From contig JALHPU010000009.1 of NCBI GenBank assembly GCA_022842325.1, positions 62,001 through 126,000 of the forward strand: a stretch of 64,000 nucleotides of DNA, written 5' to 3'. This DNA is from Sulfuritalea sp. (GTDB lineage: Bacteria; Pseudomonadota; Gammaproteobacteria; Burkholderiales; Rhodocyclaceae). The notes beneath the pieces are model-generated. The model searched no databases and was not told the origin of the DNA. It saw only the letters and a list, made by a program, of their open reading frames with translations. Of this stretch, positions 1-9,414 are shown piece by piece. Made by a program: the position numbers and the translations under genes. Positions within the stretch are counted from its first letter, which is position 1. Every line of letters starts with the position of its first letter.

Positions 1-80
1 CCGGCAGCCCCGGTCCGCGAATCGACAGTCCGGGCCGCCCGGCCCGGTCGCCAGCAGTCAGATGCCCTGGAGACACTCCC

Positions 81-359
81 GTGACCAAGACCCCCGTGGT
101 ATCCGCCATCGTCGCAGTCATTGTCGTTGCCCTGGCGTTCGCCCTGAATCCGTCTCCCGAACGCCACCGCGAGGAGATTCAGAAGGCCATCGGCGAGCGC
201 AGTCCCCTCGCCGGCGTGCTCGGCCTGGGTGCGATCACCGCGTTTGTTTCCACCTACCATCCGCTGGGAGTCGCGTCCTACACCACGGTCAATGATCGGG
301 TGGTCTCGGTCGGTGCATTCGGGATGGTCGTCTTCATCCAGCCTTCCGAAAAAAAGTGA
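81..359 (+). CDS. Small membrane-anchored/exported protein, DUF4359-like
   Basis: 92-residue protein starting at GTG, with a GGAGA ribosome-binding sequence 7 bases upstream. Residues 5-22 form one hydrophobic segment (signal anchor or uncleaved signal peptide), and the rest is a compact soluble domain ending in a beta-rich stretch. The pattern of NPS after the hydrophobic segment, a conserved HR, and GV-S-T then VSVGAFG near the end resembles small DUF4359 proteins by eye. Function is unknown. It probably faces the periplasm. It stands alone, with about 380 bases to the next gene. The family assignment is from memory and moderate only; the reading frame itself looks real. Confidence 0.6.
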   Translation: MTKTPVVSAIVAVIVVALAFALNPSPERHREEIQKAIGERSPLAGVLGLGAITAFVSTYHPLGVASYTTVNDRVVSVGAFGMVVFIQPSEKK

Positions 360-741
360 TCCATGCCAGTCGGCCGCCGCGGCAGCGGCCGGGGTGAGTC
401 GACCTGCAAAGTCACACCCCATCGGCCCCATTGGGGACAGGTATCAATTCAAGCGGTGCACGCCGCGCCTTGCAGGCCGGTTTGCTGGTAGGGCACATCC
501 GCTCCGTGAGCGTGATCATCAGACTACCCGGCGCGACCAGACCGGAGTACGATTATGCTCAATAGTTTCGCTCCACTTTCCGGAATCAGGGGCGCATTTC
601 CTGTAATGTAGTCGGCATGCTTTCGACCATTCCGCCACGCGATCAGGCTTTCGTGCCGTTCGGCGCCGAAATTTGCAAATTGATTGTCGTCGATCCCACG
701 CCGATATCCAGCCGGGATGAGTTGTCTGCTCAGGGGCAAGG
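360..741. other. Intergenic region without a recognisable gene
   Basis: About 380 bases between the small exported protein and the EAL protein. No convincing coding frame, RNA gene or terminator was seen. It must hold the promoter of the downstream gene, but no strong -35/-10 pair stands out. A tRNA-like stretch on the minus strand near 610-650 was considered and rejected. Confidence 0.5.
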
Positions 742-3700
742 ATGAAATTTGGCACCCAGGCGAATCCGAGCGAGCCTCCGGCGGCGGCAGAACGCCAGGA
801 TGAACTTGGGATCGGTCCCGCCATTCCCGGACCGGCCACGCTCCGACGGTTCAACAGAGCGGCAATCCTCGGATCCGTGGCAGTGGCCTTGCTTGCCGTC
901 GCCGGGCTGCTGGCTTACCTTCCGGGGCTGAGGACTTTCGGCAGCATCCGGCCCCCCGACTACATCCCGATGGCGCCCAGCACGGCGTGGTGCCTGCTGA
1001 TTCTCGGCGCATCGGTGTTCGGCCATACCCGGGCGCATCTGCAGCGCAGGGGTCGCACGGCTCTGGCCGGGCTGGTTCTGCTTGTGATGTTTTTCGGTTT
1101 CCTGGAAGCCGTCCAGCCGTGGCTGGGGATCGAACTGGAAGGCTGGTTCGTCTCCGAGGCAGGGAAGCTCGGCGCAATTCCGATCGGGCGAATGTCGCCG
1201 GCAACGGGCGTCGAACTCATGCTGGCGGCGCTCGGAACATTTCTGCTGCTCCTGTCGCCGGGCGCTCCCGATTCCCAGCGCCTTGGACATTCGGCATCGA
1301 CCCTGGGAGTCCTGACGCTATTGATCGCGGCCACGGTGCTTCTGGCCTATCTGTACGGCGAGCCGCTCATGTACGACGGCACGACGATACCGATGGCGGC
1401 AACGACGGCCCTGGCTTTCATGTTTCTCGGTACGGCGCTCGCCGCGGCGACCGGCCCGAACAGCTTCCCGCTGTATCTGGTCGCCGGCAGTTCGACCGCT
1501 GCCCGTTTGTCACGAAGGTTTCTTCCGCTTGCCGCGCTGGCGGTGCTGCTCCAGGGCCTTTTGCATGAATTTGTGGAGGCATCTTTCGGCGGTCACGACG
1601 TGCTGTTCCTCGCCGCCATCCTCGTCGGCGTGGTCATGGTCACGATGGTCGTGATCGCTCGTGTCGCAAACACGATCGGCAGGCACCTCGATGAATTCAA
1701 CAACAGGTTGCAGGAAAGCGAAGCGCGCTTCCGCAGCCTGCTCGATCTCTCCTCGGACTGGTATTGGGAACAGGATGAGCAATTTCGCTTCATCAAATTC
1801 TCCGGCGGCGAGCGACAGGGAAAATGGGGTCAGGACCAACGCCGCGCGCTTGGCCTGCGTCGCTGGGAACTACCCGAAATAACGCCGGTCGGCGGCAGCT
1901 GGAACGAGCACCAGGCGGTGCTCGAGGCGCACCAGCCGTTCCGCCATTTCGAGTACCGACGCGACATGGACGGTGGCAAGTTCAGGTACCTTGCGACCAG
2001 CGGCGAACCGATGTTCGATGCCAGCGGCCGCTTCACCGGGTATCGCGGCGTTGCCAGCGACATCACCGGGCGCAAGGAAGCGGAACACAAAATCACGCGC
2101 CTGAATCGCGTATACGCGGTGTTGAGCGGCATCAACTCCCTGATCGTGCGCGAGGGCGATCGCGACACGCTGTTCCGCGGGGCGTGCCGCATCGCGGTCG
2201 AGGACGGCAGCTTCCTCATGGCCTGGATCGGCCTGGTCGATCGCAGCACCATGGAACTGGTGCCCGTCGCTGCGGCCGGGACCACGCAGGATCCCGCGAC
2301 GCTGGTCAATCAGCGCTTTTCATTGCTGGAAGAGGCGCCACTGGGAAATACCTTCAGCGCGCGGGCGATCAGGGAGCGGAAGCCCTTCTTTTCCAACGAC
2401 GTGCAGAACGATCCCGCGGTCGCATTCAAGGCCGAGCATGCGCAGCGCGGATCCCGCTCGGCGGCGATGCTTCCCCTGGTAGTTTCCGGCGAAGCCATCG
2501 GCGTGCTCGGGCTGTACGCAGATGAAACCGGCTTCTTCGACGAAGCGGAACTGAAACTGCTGACCGAACTGACCAGCGATATCGCGTTCGCCATCGACCA
2601 CATCGAAAAGGAGGCGAAGCTCAACTACCTTGCATATTACGATCCGCTGACCGGGCTGGCGAACCGCACCCTGTTTCTCGAGCGGGTAGCGCAATACCTG
2701 CGCAGCGCGGCCAACGACGGGCACCAGATGGCGGTGGCCCTGATCGACCTGGAACGCTTCAAGAACATCAACGACAGCCTCGGCCAGCGTGCGGGTGACG
2801 CGCTCCTGAAACAGGTAGCGGAATGGATGACGGGGATCACCGGAGACCCCAGCCTGCTGGCCCACGTCGGCGCGGACCACTTCGCCGGCGTATTGCCGCT
2901 GGTAAAACCGGGGGGCAATGTGCTGCGGCTGCTCGAGAAAACCATGGCCGTTTTCATGAACCATCCGTTCATCCTCGATGACGGCGTGTTCCGGCTGGCC
3001 GCCAAAGTGGGCGTTGCCGTGTTTCCGGAAGACGGCATCGATGCCGATACCCTGTTCAGGAATGCCGAGGCCGCGCTCAAGAGAGCCAAGGCCAGCGGCT
3101 CGCGCTACCTGTTCTACACGCAGCAAATGACCGCCGCCGTCGCCAGCAAGCTGACTCTGGAAAACCAGTTGCGCCAGGCGCTCGACAACGAGGAATTCGT
3201 ACTGCATTACCAGCCCAAGATAAACCTCGCCAGCGGCAAGATCACGGGCGCCGAAGCCCTGATCCGCTGGAACGATCCGCGCACCGGCCTGGTGCCGCCC
3301 GGCCATTTCATTCCATGCCTGGAAGAAACCGGACTGATCTACGAGGTCGGACGCTGGGCCCTGCGCCAGGCGGTCGCCGACTACCTGCGCTGGCGCGCGG
3401 CGGGGCTGCCGGCGGTGCGCATCGCCGTCAATGTGTCGCCGCTGCAGCTGCGCCATCGCGGCTTCGTCGCCGAAATCGAGCAGGCCATCGGCAGCACCGC
3501 GCAGGCGGCCGACGGGCTGGAACTGGAAATCACCGAAAGCTTGATCATGGAAGACGTCAGGCACAACATCGCCAGCCTGCAGGCAATTCGCGACATGGGC
3601 GTCAGCATCGCCATCGACGACTTCGGCACCGGCTTCTCCTCGCTCAGCTACCTTGCCAAACTGCCGGTCGACACCCTGAAAATCGACCGCTCCTTCATCA

Positions 3701-3927
3701 TCGACATGACGACGGCGCCGGAAGGGCTGGCGCTGGTGTCCACCATCATCAAGCTGGCCCAGGCAATGCACCTCAAGGTGGTCGCCGAAGGCGTCGAAAC
3801 CGAGGAACAGCAACGACTACTGCGCCTGCTTGGCTGCGACGAAATGCAGGGCTATCTGTTCAGCAAGCCGGTGCCGAGCGATATCTTCGAAGCCAGATTC
3901 ATGGCCCCGCAAGCCGTCGGGCAATAA
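742..3927 (+). CDS. Membrane PAS-GAF-GGDEF(degenerate)-EAL cyclic-di-GMP phosphodiesterase
   Basis: 1061 residues. Residues about 35-310 contain several hydrophobic segments (an integral-membrane sensory region). Then come a PAS domain (about 330-440, starting ESEARFRSLL), a GAF domain (about 450-620), a GGDEF domain (about 630-790) and a C-terminal EAL domain (about 800-1050). The GGDEF active-site motif reads GADHF, so cyclase activity is probably lost and the domain may be regulatory. The EAL domain keeps EALIRW, the NVSPLQL and ESLI motifs, DDFGTGFSS and the KIDRSFI lysine, so c-di-GMP hydrolysis is likely. The start ATG has a GGGGCAAGG-type ribosome-binding region. The signal sensed is not visible. 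Confidence 0.9.
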   Translation: MKFGTQANPSEPPAAAERQDELGIGPAIPGPATLRRFNRAAILGSVAVALLAVAGLLAYLPGLRTFGSIRPPDYIPMAPSTAWCLLILGASVFGHTRAHLQRRGRTALAGLVLLVMFFGFLEAVQPWLGIELEGWFVSEAGKLGAIPIGRMSPATGVELMLAALGTFLLLLSPGAPDSQRLGHSASTLGVLTLLIAATVLLAYLYGEPLMYDGTTIPMAATTALAFMFLGTALAAATGPNSFPLYLVAGSSTAARLSRRFLPLAALAVLLQGLLHEFVEASFGGHDVLFLAAILVGVVMVTMVVIARVANTIGRHLDEFNNRLQESEARFRSLLDLSSDWYWEQDEQFRFIKFSGGERQGKWGQDQRRALGLRRWELPEITPVGGSWNEHQAVLEAHQPFRHFEYRRDMDGGKFRYLATSGEPMFDASGRFTGYRGVASDITGRKEAEHKITRLNRVYAVLSGINSLIVREGDRDTLFRGACRIAVEDGSFLMAWIGLVDRSTMELVPVAAAGTTQDPATLVNQRFSLLEEAPLGNTFSARAIRERKPFFSNDVQNDPAVAFKAEHAQRGSRSAAMLPLVVSGEAIGVLGLYADETGFFDEAELKLLTELTSDIAFAIDHIEKEAKLNYLAYYDPLTGLANRTLFLERVAQYLRSAANDGHQMAVALIDLERFKNINDSLGQRAGDALLKQVAEWMTGITGDPSLLAHVGADHFAGVLPLVKPGGNVLRLLEKTMAVFMNHPFILDDGVFRLAAKVGVAVFPEDGIDADTLFRNAEAALKRAKASGSRYLFYTQQMTAAVASKLTLENQLRQALDNEEFVLHYQPKINLASGKITGAEALIRWNDPRTGLVPPGHFIPCLEETGLIYEVGRWALRQAVADYLRWRAAGLPAVRIAVNVSPLQLRHRGFVAEIEQAIGSTAQAADGLELEITESLIMEDVRHNIASLQAIRDMGVSIAIDDFGTGFSSLSYLAKLPVDTLKIDRSFIIDMTTAPEGLALVSTIIKLAQAMHLKVVAEGVETEEQQRLLRLLGCDEMQGYLFSKPVPSDIFEARFMAPQAVGQ

Positions 3928-4148
3928 ATGGAATTGCGGGCAATCGCCCACCGGTCGCCCCTTTGCCGGTTGATGGATTTGGCGCAGGACGCATGCCAAT
4001 GTTCCCGAGACCATCGCAACCCGGAAAAAGACTACCCGAGCTTGCTCGACAAGCGGATTAAAATCGGTCGGCTGAAACATGGCATGCATACACCGGACGC
4101 AGGTTCTTCAAATGCCTGGCCCACTTGTCACAACTAGGGAGAGCAGCG

Positions 4149-4541
4149 ATGACAATACTTGTAGCCTATGTGCCCCGCCCCGAAGGGAAGGCCGCTCTGG
4201 AAAAAGGCATCGAAATTGCCGGTCGGCGCAAGGAACATCTGGTGGTGGTCAACGCCAGCCCGGGCGGCGGCAAGGAAGATCCATCGATGGCCGATGTCCA
4301 GGATGTCGAGCGCGTCGAAAAACTGCTGGCCACGTCCGGGATCGACGCCACGTTCAAGCAGTTTGTCCGCGGCAAGGGTCCGGTCGAAGAGATCGAGGAA
4401 ATGGTCGAATCGCTGCAGGTCACGCTGCTGATCATCGGCCTGCGCAAACGCACCGCCGTAGGAAAACTTTTTCTGGGTAGCGTCGCCCAGGAAATCCTGC
4501 TTTCGGTTCCCTGCCCCGTATTGGCAGTGAAGGCCGGATGA
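4149..4541 (+). CDS. Universal stress protein (UspA family)
   Basis: 130-residue cytoplasmic protein of normal UspA-domain size. The N-terminus TILVAYVPR is the first beta strand. Near the C-terminus GLRKRTAVGKLFLGSVA matches the nucleotide-binding pattern G-x2-G-x9-G-S in its usual place, ahead of PCPVLAVKAG, the standard last strand. ATG at 4149 is chosen because AGGGAGAG lies just upstream; an in-frame TTG at 4125 would add eight residues. UspA proteins bind ATP or AMP and accumulate under growth arrest. It is single-copy and monocistronic here. The substrate or partner cannot be told. Confidence 0.85.
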   Translation: MTILVAYVPRPEGKAALEKGIEIAGRRKEHLVVVNASPGGGKEDPSMADVQDVERVEKLLATSGIDATFKQFVRGKGPVEEIEEMVESLQVTLLIIGLRKRTAVGKLFLGSVAQEILLSVPCPVLAVKAG

Positions 4542-4835
4542 TTTCCGACGTTTGACCGCCTGTGTTTCATGACGGATGCGGCGATCGGCGTTTCTGGAGT
4601 ACACCCGTCTGTGTAAATGGTGTCATGCGACGGGTTCGAATTTCGGCTGCCGGCCATGGCCAGCCGCTCGACCGTTGGCTCCATTGCGGCCGTTCAGTTT
4701 CCTATCCGCTCGGAAGCGGTCATTGACCAGCAGATACCAAGCTTGTCAGTCCGGCGATCGGCTGTGCAGCGGGCCGACCGTGATGCCTGGTCAAGGCCAA
4801 CGCTTCGACGCGGCCACCACCGCAAGGCGAGTCGC
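4542..4835. other. Intergenic region, nothing recognised
   Basis: Nearly 300 bases between the plus-strand stress protein and the 3' end of the minus-strand FG-GAP gene. I see no coding frame with family signal, no T-tailed hairpin and no RNA gene. Confidence 0.4.
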
Positions 4836-5663
4836 TTACTGGCGACCTGTACCGCCCGATCCTCGATTTGCAAGGCAATCGTTTAAAGCAATCTTCCCAT
4901 CCCCGGAAGCGAGGCCGACCAGGACCGCGGAAGGTGAAACGACCCTTATCGCACCGGTCACGGGTGCGGGAATTGCGCACCGACCCACCTCGTTAAGTGC
5001 ACCGCGTTCCCATGCAATGAGGCGTAGCTGCCTCCGAGTTTCGTCCGGCACCAGCAGGCGCAACTGGCCACCGATGAGCACTGGTGTGGATAGACCAAGT
5101 TCGGACGTGCCGTAGAGGTGATTCGAGAAACCTGCAAGTGCCGCGATCTCAACCAGCTTGCTGCCATTTCGCCGGTAGACCTTCAACGTACCGCCGATAT
5201 GCGGTGTCGTTACCGCCGCAATTTCGACGCGTCCGTCCCCATCAAGATCGGCAACGCCGACTGGGTTCAGCCAGCGATTTGGCGTCCCGATTGCTCGAGA
5301 CTCAGCGCTTATTTCGAGACGGCCGCCACGTAGTCGAATCAGGACGAGGCGCGAGCCCCTGTCGCGCTGGCTGACGATGGCAAGGACCTCCTTCGGCTCG
5401 CCTGTTGCCAAGCTTACGAGACGCGGAGCGAGATCCTCGAATACTTCGTCTTCCGGAAGCTTGAATGAGACGCTACGCCCCCCTTCAGTCGTCGCCGTCA
5501 AGCGAGCATATTCGTGCGGCCGACCAAGGGCGAAATGACCGTAGCGTTCAACCGGCGTGGCGTACTGTGCAGCAGCAATGGTTTCGGCTCCGGCATTCGA
5601 CGCAGAAAACACGAACATCGCGGTAAATGACAGCAATCTGCTGCGTAGCTTCATCACTTTCAT
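4836..5663 (-). CDS. Exported FG-GAP/VCBS repeat protein
   Basis: About 275 residues from ATG 5663 (an in-frame ATG at 5654 is equally possible). The N-terminus has basic residues, then a hydrophobic run ending SNAGAE, a good cleavable signal peptide. The mature part contains the calcium-binding FG-GAP signature VADLDGDGRVEIAAV and two or three degenerate repeats, suggesting a short beta-propeller in the periplasm or outside the cell. Reading further upstream would extend into the peroxiredoxin gene and is rejected. It lies 25 bases downstream of that gene on the same strand, so the two are probably co-transcribed. Function is unknown. Confidence 0.7.
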   Translation of the reverse strand: MKVMKLRSRLLSFTAMFVFSASNAGAETIAAAQYATPVERYGHFALGRPHEYARLTATTEGGRSVSFKLPEDEVFEDLAPRLVSLATGEPKEVLAIVSQRDRGSRLVLIRLRGGRLEISAESRAIGTPNRWLNPVGVADLDGDGRVEIAAVTTPHIGGTLKVYRRNGSKLVEIAALAGFSNHLYGTSELGLSTPVLIGGQLRLLVPDETRRQLRLIAWERGALNEVGRCAIPAPVTGAIRVVSPSAVLVGLASGDGKIALNDCLANRGSGGTGRQ

Positions 5664-5688
5664 CGTTGGAGTTGCGGGTCGTCCAGAT

Positions 5689-6237
5689 TCAGACTTCGCC
5701 CGTATATTCACCGCGCGCTGGATAGTCTTTGGAGATCGCAAAGTCGATTGCCCCCAGGAGGTCCTGAAATTGTGGCCGCGCGAAGGGCATGGTTTGGACG
5801 GCGCCGTAGTACAGCGTCCCGTCCGGCCTGACGATAAAAACTGCCGGCTCACTGAACAGATCAGGCTCCTCGATGCCAATGGAAGTCTTTCCACGAGATG
5901 TACTGATGTACAGTCCCCATTGCCTTGCATTTCGCAAACTTAGGCCGTAGGCGAACTTGACTCCCTTCGCCTGGACCTTCTCGGCCATTTGTTGCCCGCG
6001 TTCCTCCGTGTCACTGCTAATGGCTGTGACTTGAACACCTCGCGATGCGAACTCCGCGGCGAGCCGCTCAAGCTCCATCAAATACTTCGCACAAATTGGG
6101 CAGTGCAACCCGCGATAGAACACGAGCAGGTCGAAGCGCTCGCCCGGCGACGCTCCGAGTACGAAACGCCCACCAGAGACAAGCGGGACATTGAGTGCGG
6201 GGACCGGATAGCGCGGCACCAAGGAATTGATATTCAT
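5689..6237 (-). CDS. Peroxiredoxin-like AhpC/TSA family protein
   Basis: 182 residues with a thioredoxin fold. FYRGLHCPICAKYL (about residues 40-53) carries a CPIC dithiol at the peroxidatic position, and the C-terminal half has PAVFIVRPDGTLYYG, typical of redoxin/AhpC-TSA proteins. It likely reduces peroxides or acts as a thiol oxidoreductase. No signal peptide is seen from this start, so it is probably cytoplasmic. ATG at 6237 is chosen because GGAGAA sits about five bases upstream; a longer frame exists but lacks a ribosome-binding site. First gene of a two-gene minus-strand unit with the FG-GAP protein. Confidence 0.8.
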   Translation of the reverse strand: MNINSLVPRYPVPALNVPLVSGGRFVLGASPGERFDLLVFYRGLHCPICAKYLMELERLAAEFASRGVQVTAISSDTEERGQQMAEKVQAKGVKFAYGLSLRNARQWGLYISTSRGKTSIGIEEPDLFSEPAVFIVRPDGTLYYGAVQTMPFARPQFQDLLGAIDFAISKDYPARGEYTGEV

Positions 6238-6696
6238 CGAGTTCTCCGAGTGTGGGGTTGTGGAACGCTTACGTGGGATTGTCACCTTGTGACGCCAGAA
6301 CCATGGCGCATCATACTGCCAAGAACTCGTGCAGCGCCTTGACGACCGGGCTGATCTGTCGGCGATGACCGAAATCGCTACGTAACATAAGTTCGGGCGA
6401 AATCATGATTAAGGCATCGGGAACGGCCGCTTCCCAGCCTTCCGCTCTTGCAGCAAATGTCTGCTGTTCAAACCCGGCAGCTTTCGCTTTGGGCACCGAA
6501 CTGCCCTCCGTTGTTTTGCAACAGCACAAGCGGATACGGATGTGAACATCGAAAGTCGGCGCTGGCGGGACGGCGGGAACACTGTCATTGCCGATGCGCG
6601 TAGCCACCCCGCCGACGGGACAGAACCGGCCACAATGCCGTAGCATGTGCGATCCGGCACTGGTAGTCCATTTCCCACTGACATAATGATTTCGCT
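6238..6696. other. Long intergenic region with a possible LysR remnant
   Basis: About 460 bases between the divergent peroxiredoxin and the acyl-CoA ligase/GNAT gene. Apart from a minus-strand stretch resembling the end of a LysR regulator (listed separately) I see no gene, repeat or T-tailed hairpin. Promoters for both flanking genes must lie here. Confidence 0.4.
6311..6450 (-). pseudogene. Possible 3' remnant of a LysR-type regulator gene
   Basis: The minus-strand frame ending at 6311 finishes with PDALIMISPELMLRSDF and then SPVVKALHEFL. This resembles the last strand and helix of a LysR effector domain (usual form: a hydrophobic strand, then S/T-P-x-V-R-A-x-x-x-F-L). Upstream of this the frame loses family character and is Cys/Arg rich, so the N-terminal helix-turn-helix is absent. 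If real, it is a decayed regulator beside the ligase/GNAT gene. The similarity is short and could be chance. Confidence 0.2.
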
Positions 6697-9399
6697 ATGA
6701 GTTTCCATTTCCTGCAAAGCCTGTTCAATCCGCAAAGCATTGCCGTGATCGGCGCCAGTGCGCGTCCGCAACGGATCGGCAATGTGGTGATGCGCAACCT
6801 GCTGGCGGGCGGATTCGGCGGCGTCATCATGCCGGTGAATCCGAAGCGGGACTCGGTTGCCGGGGTGCTGACCTACCCGAATGTCGCCGCACTGCCGCGC
6901 ACGCCGGATCTGGCGATCATCTGCACGCCGGCGGCGACAATTCCCGCGCTGATCGAAGACCTCGGCCGGCGCGGCACGCGTGCCGCCGTGATCATGGCCG
7001 GCCATTTGGCGACCACCTTCGACGGCAACGGACAGGCGCTGGGCGGGGTGATTCTTGAGGCGGCGCGGCGCCATGGAGTACGCCTGCTGGGCGGCAGCAC
7101 GCTCGGCATCGTGGTTCCGAAATCGGGGATCAACGCCACGTTTTCCCAGATGAAAGTGCAAGCCGGAAAGATCGGTTTTGTGTCGCAGTCGGATGCCGTC
7201 GGCACCATGGTGCTCGACTGGGCGCTGCCGAAGAAGGTGGGCTTCTCCCATTTCGTGTCACTGGGCGACGCCCTGGATATCGGCTTCGGCGAAGTCCTCG
7301 ATTTCCTCGCCAGCGATCCGGATACGCAGGCCATCCTGCTCTACATCGAGTCGATTCGCGATCGGCGCAGCTTCATGGCGGCGGCGCGTGCGGCGGCGCG
7401 CAACAAGCCGGTGGTGGCGATCAAGGCCGGCCGTGCGCCGCACCAGCGCCTGCCGGGAATCGCCGATCCCCTGTTCCTCGACCGGCCGAACCTGATCAGC
7501 AGCGACGATGTCTTCGACGCCGTGCTGCGCCGCGCCGGCATCCTGCGCGTCGAGCACCTCGACGAACTGTTCGGCGCGGTGGAGACCGTGGTGCGCTCGC
7601 GGCCGATGACCGGCAGCCGCCTGGTGGCCATCAGCAACGGCGGCGGCGCCGGCATCATGGCCGAGGACAGCCTGTACCTGGGCGGCTACGCGATGCCCGA
7701 GCTCGGCGCGCAGACCGTGGCGCGGCTGCGGCGGATCCTGCCGCCGAGCTGGGACGGCCGCAATCCCATCGACATCCGGGTGGACGCCAGCCCCGCACGC
7801 TACGCGGCGGTGCTGAAGGCGCTCTGCGAGGAGAGCGCGGCGAACGCGATACTGGTGATGCATACGCCGAATGCGCTGACCAGCAGCCTCGAAATCGCGG
7901 AGACGGTGGTCAAGGCGGCGCAGGGCATTTCCTGCAACCTGCTGACCTGCTGGATCGGCGACGAAAGCGTTGCCGCGGAACGCATGCGCTTCGTCGATGC
8001 CGGCATCCCGACCTTCTCGACGCCGGGACACGGCGCGCGGGCCTTTCTGCATATCGACAATCATCGCCTCGCCCGCGAGCTGCTGATGCAGGTGCCGCCC
8101 TCGATCCCGAGCAGCTTCAGCCCCGATGTCGAAGGTGCTCGCACCGTCGTCCGCGACGCACTGGGCACGGGAAGAACGCAGCTGACCGAGTCGGAATCGA
8201 AGGCGATTCTCTCCGCCTACGGAATTTCGGTGGTGCCGACCCACCTGGCGGCGGATCCGCAGCAGGCGGCGCAGGTCGCGCAGAGCATCGGATTACCGGT
8301 CGCGGTGACAGTGATTTCACATGACCTGGGGCGCAAGTGGGACATCGACGGCGTGGCCCTCAACCTGGAAACCGCCGAGGCCGTGGAAGCCGCCGCCCGC
8401 GGCATGATCGAGCGCGCACGCGTCATGACGCCCGGCGTCACCATCAGCGGCTTCAACGTGCAGGCCATGATGCCGCGCGGCCAGGCCCGGCAGCTGATGA
8501 TCGGCGTCGTCAGCGATCCGCTGTTCGGTCCGCTGATCGTATTCGGCGAAGGCGGACGTGCGGTGGATATCTACCGCGACATGTCGATCGGGTTGCCGCC
8601 GCTGAACATGCCGCTGGCGCACGACCTGATCGGCCGCAGCCGCGTGGCGGCGCTGCTCGAGACCCACCACGGCTACCCGGCGGCGGACCGCGAAGCGATT
8701 GCCCTGGTGCTGACCAAGGTCTCGCAGCTGCTGATCGATCTGCCGGAGATCGTCGAACTCGACATCAATCCGCTGTTCGCCGACAGCAAGGGCGTGATTG
8801 CGGTCGATGCCCACATCCGCTTGTCCGCGGCGCCGATCAGCCCGCATCGCCTGGCGATCCAGCCCTATCCGCAGGCGCTGGAAGAAACGGCCGCGCTGCG
8901 CAACGGCCACCCGGTGCTGTTCCGCCCGATCCGCCCGGAAGACGAGGCCGCACATTACGCATTCCTGTCGCAGATGAGCCAGCAGGATCTGGTCTACCGC
9001 TTCTTCCATTACATCAAGGAAATTCCGCGCCGCGACATGGCCCGGCTGACGCAGATCGACTACGACCGCGAAATGGCTTTCATCGCCAGCGTGCAAGGCG
9101 AGGACGGTGCGCCGGAAACCCTCGGCGTGGTGCGCGTGGTCGCCTCGCCGGACAACCAAACCGGCGAATTCGCCATCATCATCCGCTCCGACATGAAGGG
9201 ACAGGGCCTGGGCTCCGGCCTGATGCGGAAAATCATCGGCTATTCGCGTGAGCGCGGCATCCAGATATTCACCGGCGACGTGATGTACGACAACCAGCCG
9301 ATGTTGGACCTGCTCAAAGGCTTCGGCTTCAGCTTCGGACGCAGCGAAGAAGCCGGCATCGTGCGCTGCACCCTGAATCTGCAGCAGGCGCCGGCCTAG
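6697..9399 (+). CDS. Acyl-CoA synthetase (NDP-forming)-like/GNAT acetyltransferase fusion (Pat/PatZ type)
   Basis: 900 residues. Domains in order: CoA-binding Rossmann domain (about 8-105, starting FNPQSIAVIGAS), succinyl-CoA-ligase-like domains (about 150-460), ATP-grasp (about 490-710, with GVTISGFNVQAM and the ELDINPLF end), and a C-terminal GNAT acetyltransferase (about 735-895, with the GQGLGSGLM acetyl-CoA loop). Proteins of this build (PatZ/YfiQ, Pat) acetylate lysines of acyl-CoA synthetases and other central enzymes, while the ligase part usually senses acetyl-CoA rather than catalysing. A window rich in AMP-forming acyl-CoA synthetases makes that role plausible. ATG 6697 has no obvious Shine-Dalgarno sequence. 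Confidence 0.85.
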   Translation: MSFHFLQSLFNPQSIAVIGASARPQRIGNVVMRNLLAGGFGGVIMPVNPKRDSVAGVLTYPNVAALPRTPDLAIICTPAATIPALIEDLGRRGTRAAVIMAGHLATTFDGNGQALGGVILEAARRHGVRLLGGSTLGIVVPKSGINATFSQMKVQAGKIGFVSQSDAVGTMVLDWALPKKVGFSHFVSLGDALDIGFGEVLDFLASDPDTQAILLYIESIRDRRSFMAAARAAARNKPVVAIKAGRAPHQRLPGIADPLFLDRPNLISSDDVFDAVLRRAGILRVEHLDELFGAVETVVRSRPMTGSRLVAISNGGGAGIMAEDSLYLGGYAMPELGAQTVARLRRILPPSWDGRNPIDIRVDASPARYAAVLKALCEESAANAILVMHTPNALTSSLEIAETVVKAAQGISCNLLTCWIGDESVAAERMRFVDAGIPTFSTPGHGARAFLHIDNHRLARELLMQVPPSIPSSFSPDVEGARTVVRDALGTGRTQLTESESKAILSAYGISVVPTHLAADPQQAAQVAQSIGLPVAVTVISHDLGRKWDIDGVALNLETAEAVEAAARGMIERARVMTPGVTISGFNVQAMMPRGQARQLMIGVVSDPLFGPLIVFGEGGRAVDIYRDMSIGLPPLNMPLAHDLIGRSRVAALLETHHGYPAADREAIALVLTKVSQLLIDLPEIVELDINPLFADSKGVIAVDAHIRLSAAPISPHRLAIQPYPQALEETAALRNGHPVLFRPIRPEDEAAHYAFLSQMSQQDLVYRFFHYIKEIPRRDMARLTQIDYDREMAFIASVQGEDGAPETLGVVRVVASPDNQTGEFAIIIRSDMKGQGLGSGLMRKIIGYSRERGIQIFTGDVMYDNQPMLDLLKGFGFSFGRSEEAGIVRCTLNLQQAPA

Positions 9400-9414
9400 G
9401 CGGTTTGCGCCTGC

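Noticed and set aside
600..655. tRNA-like stretch on the minus strand (GTGGCGGAATGG-type)
   Set aside because: It resembles the D-arm region of tRNA-Leu/Ser, but no acceptor stem, anticodon stem or TTC loop pairs up around it.
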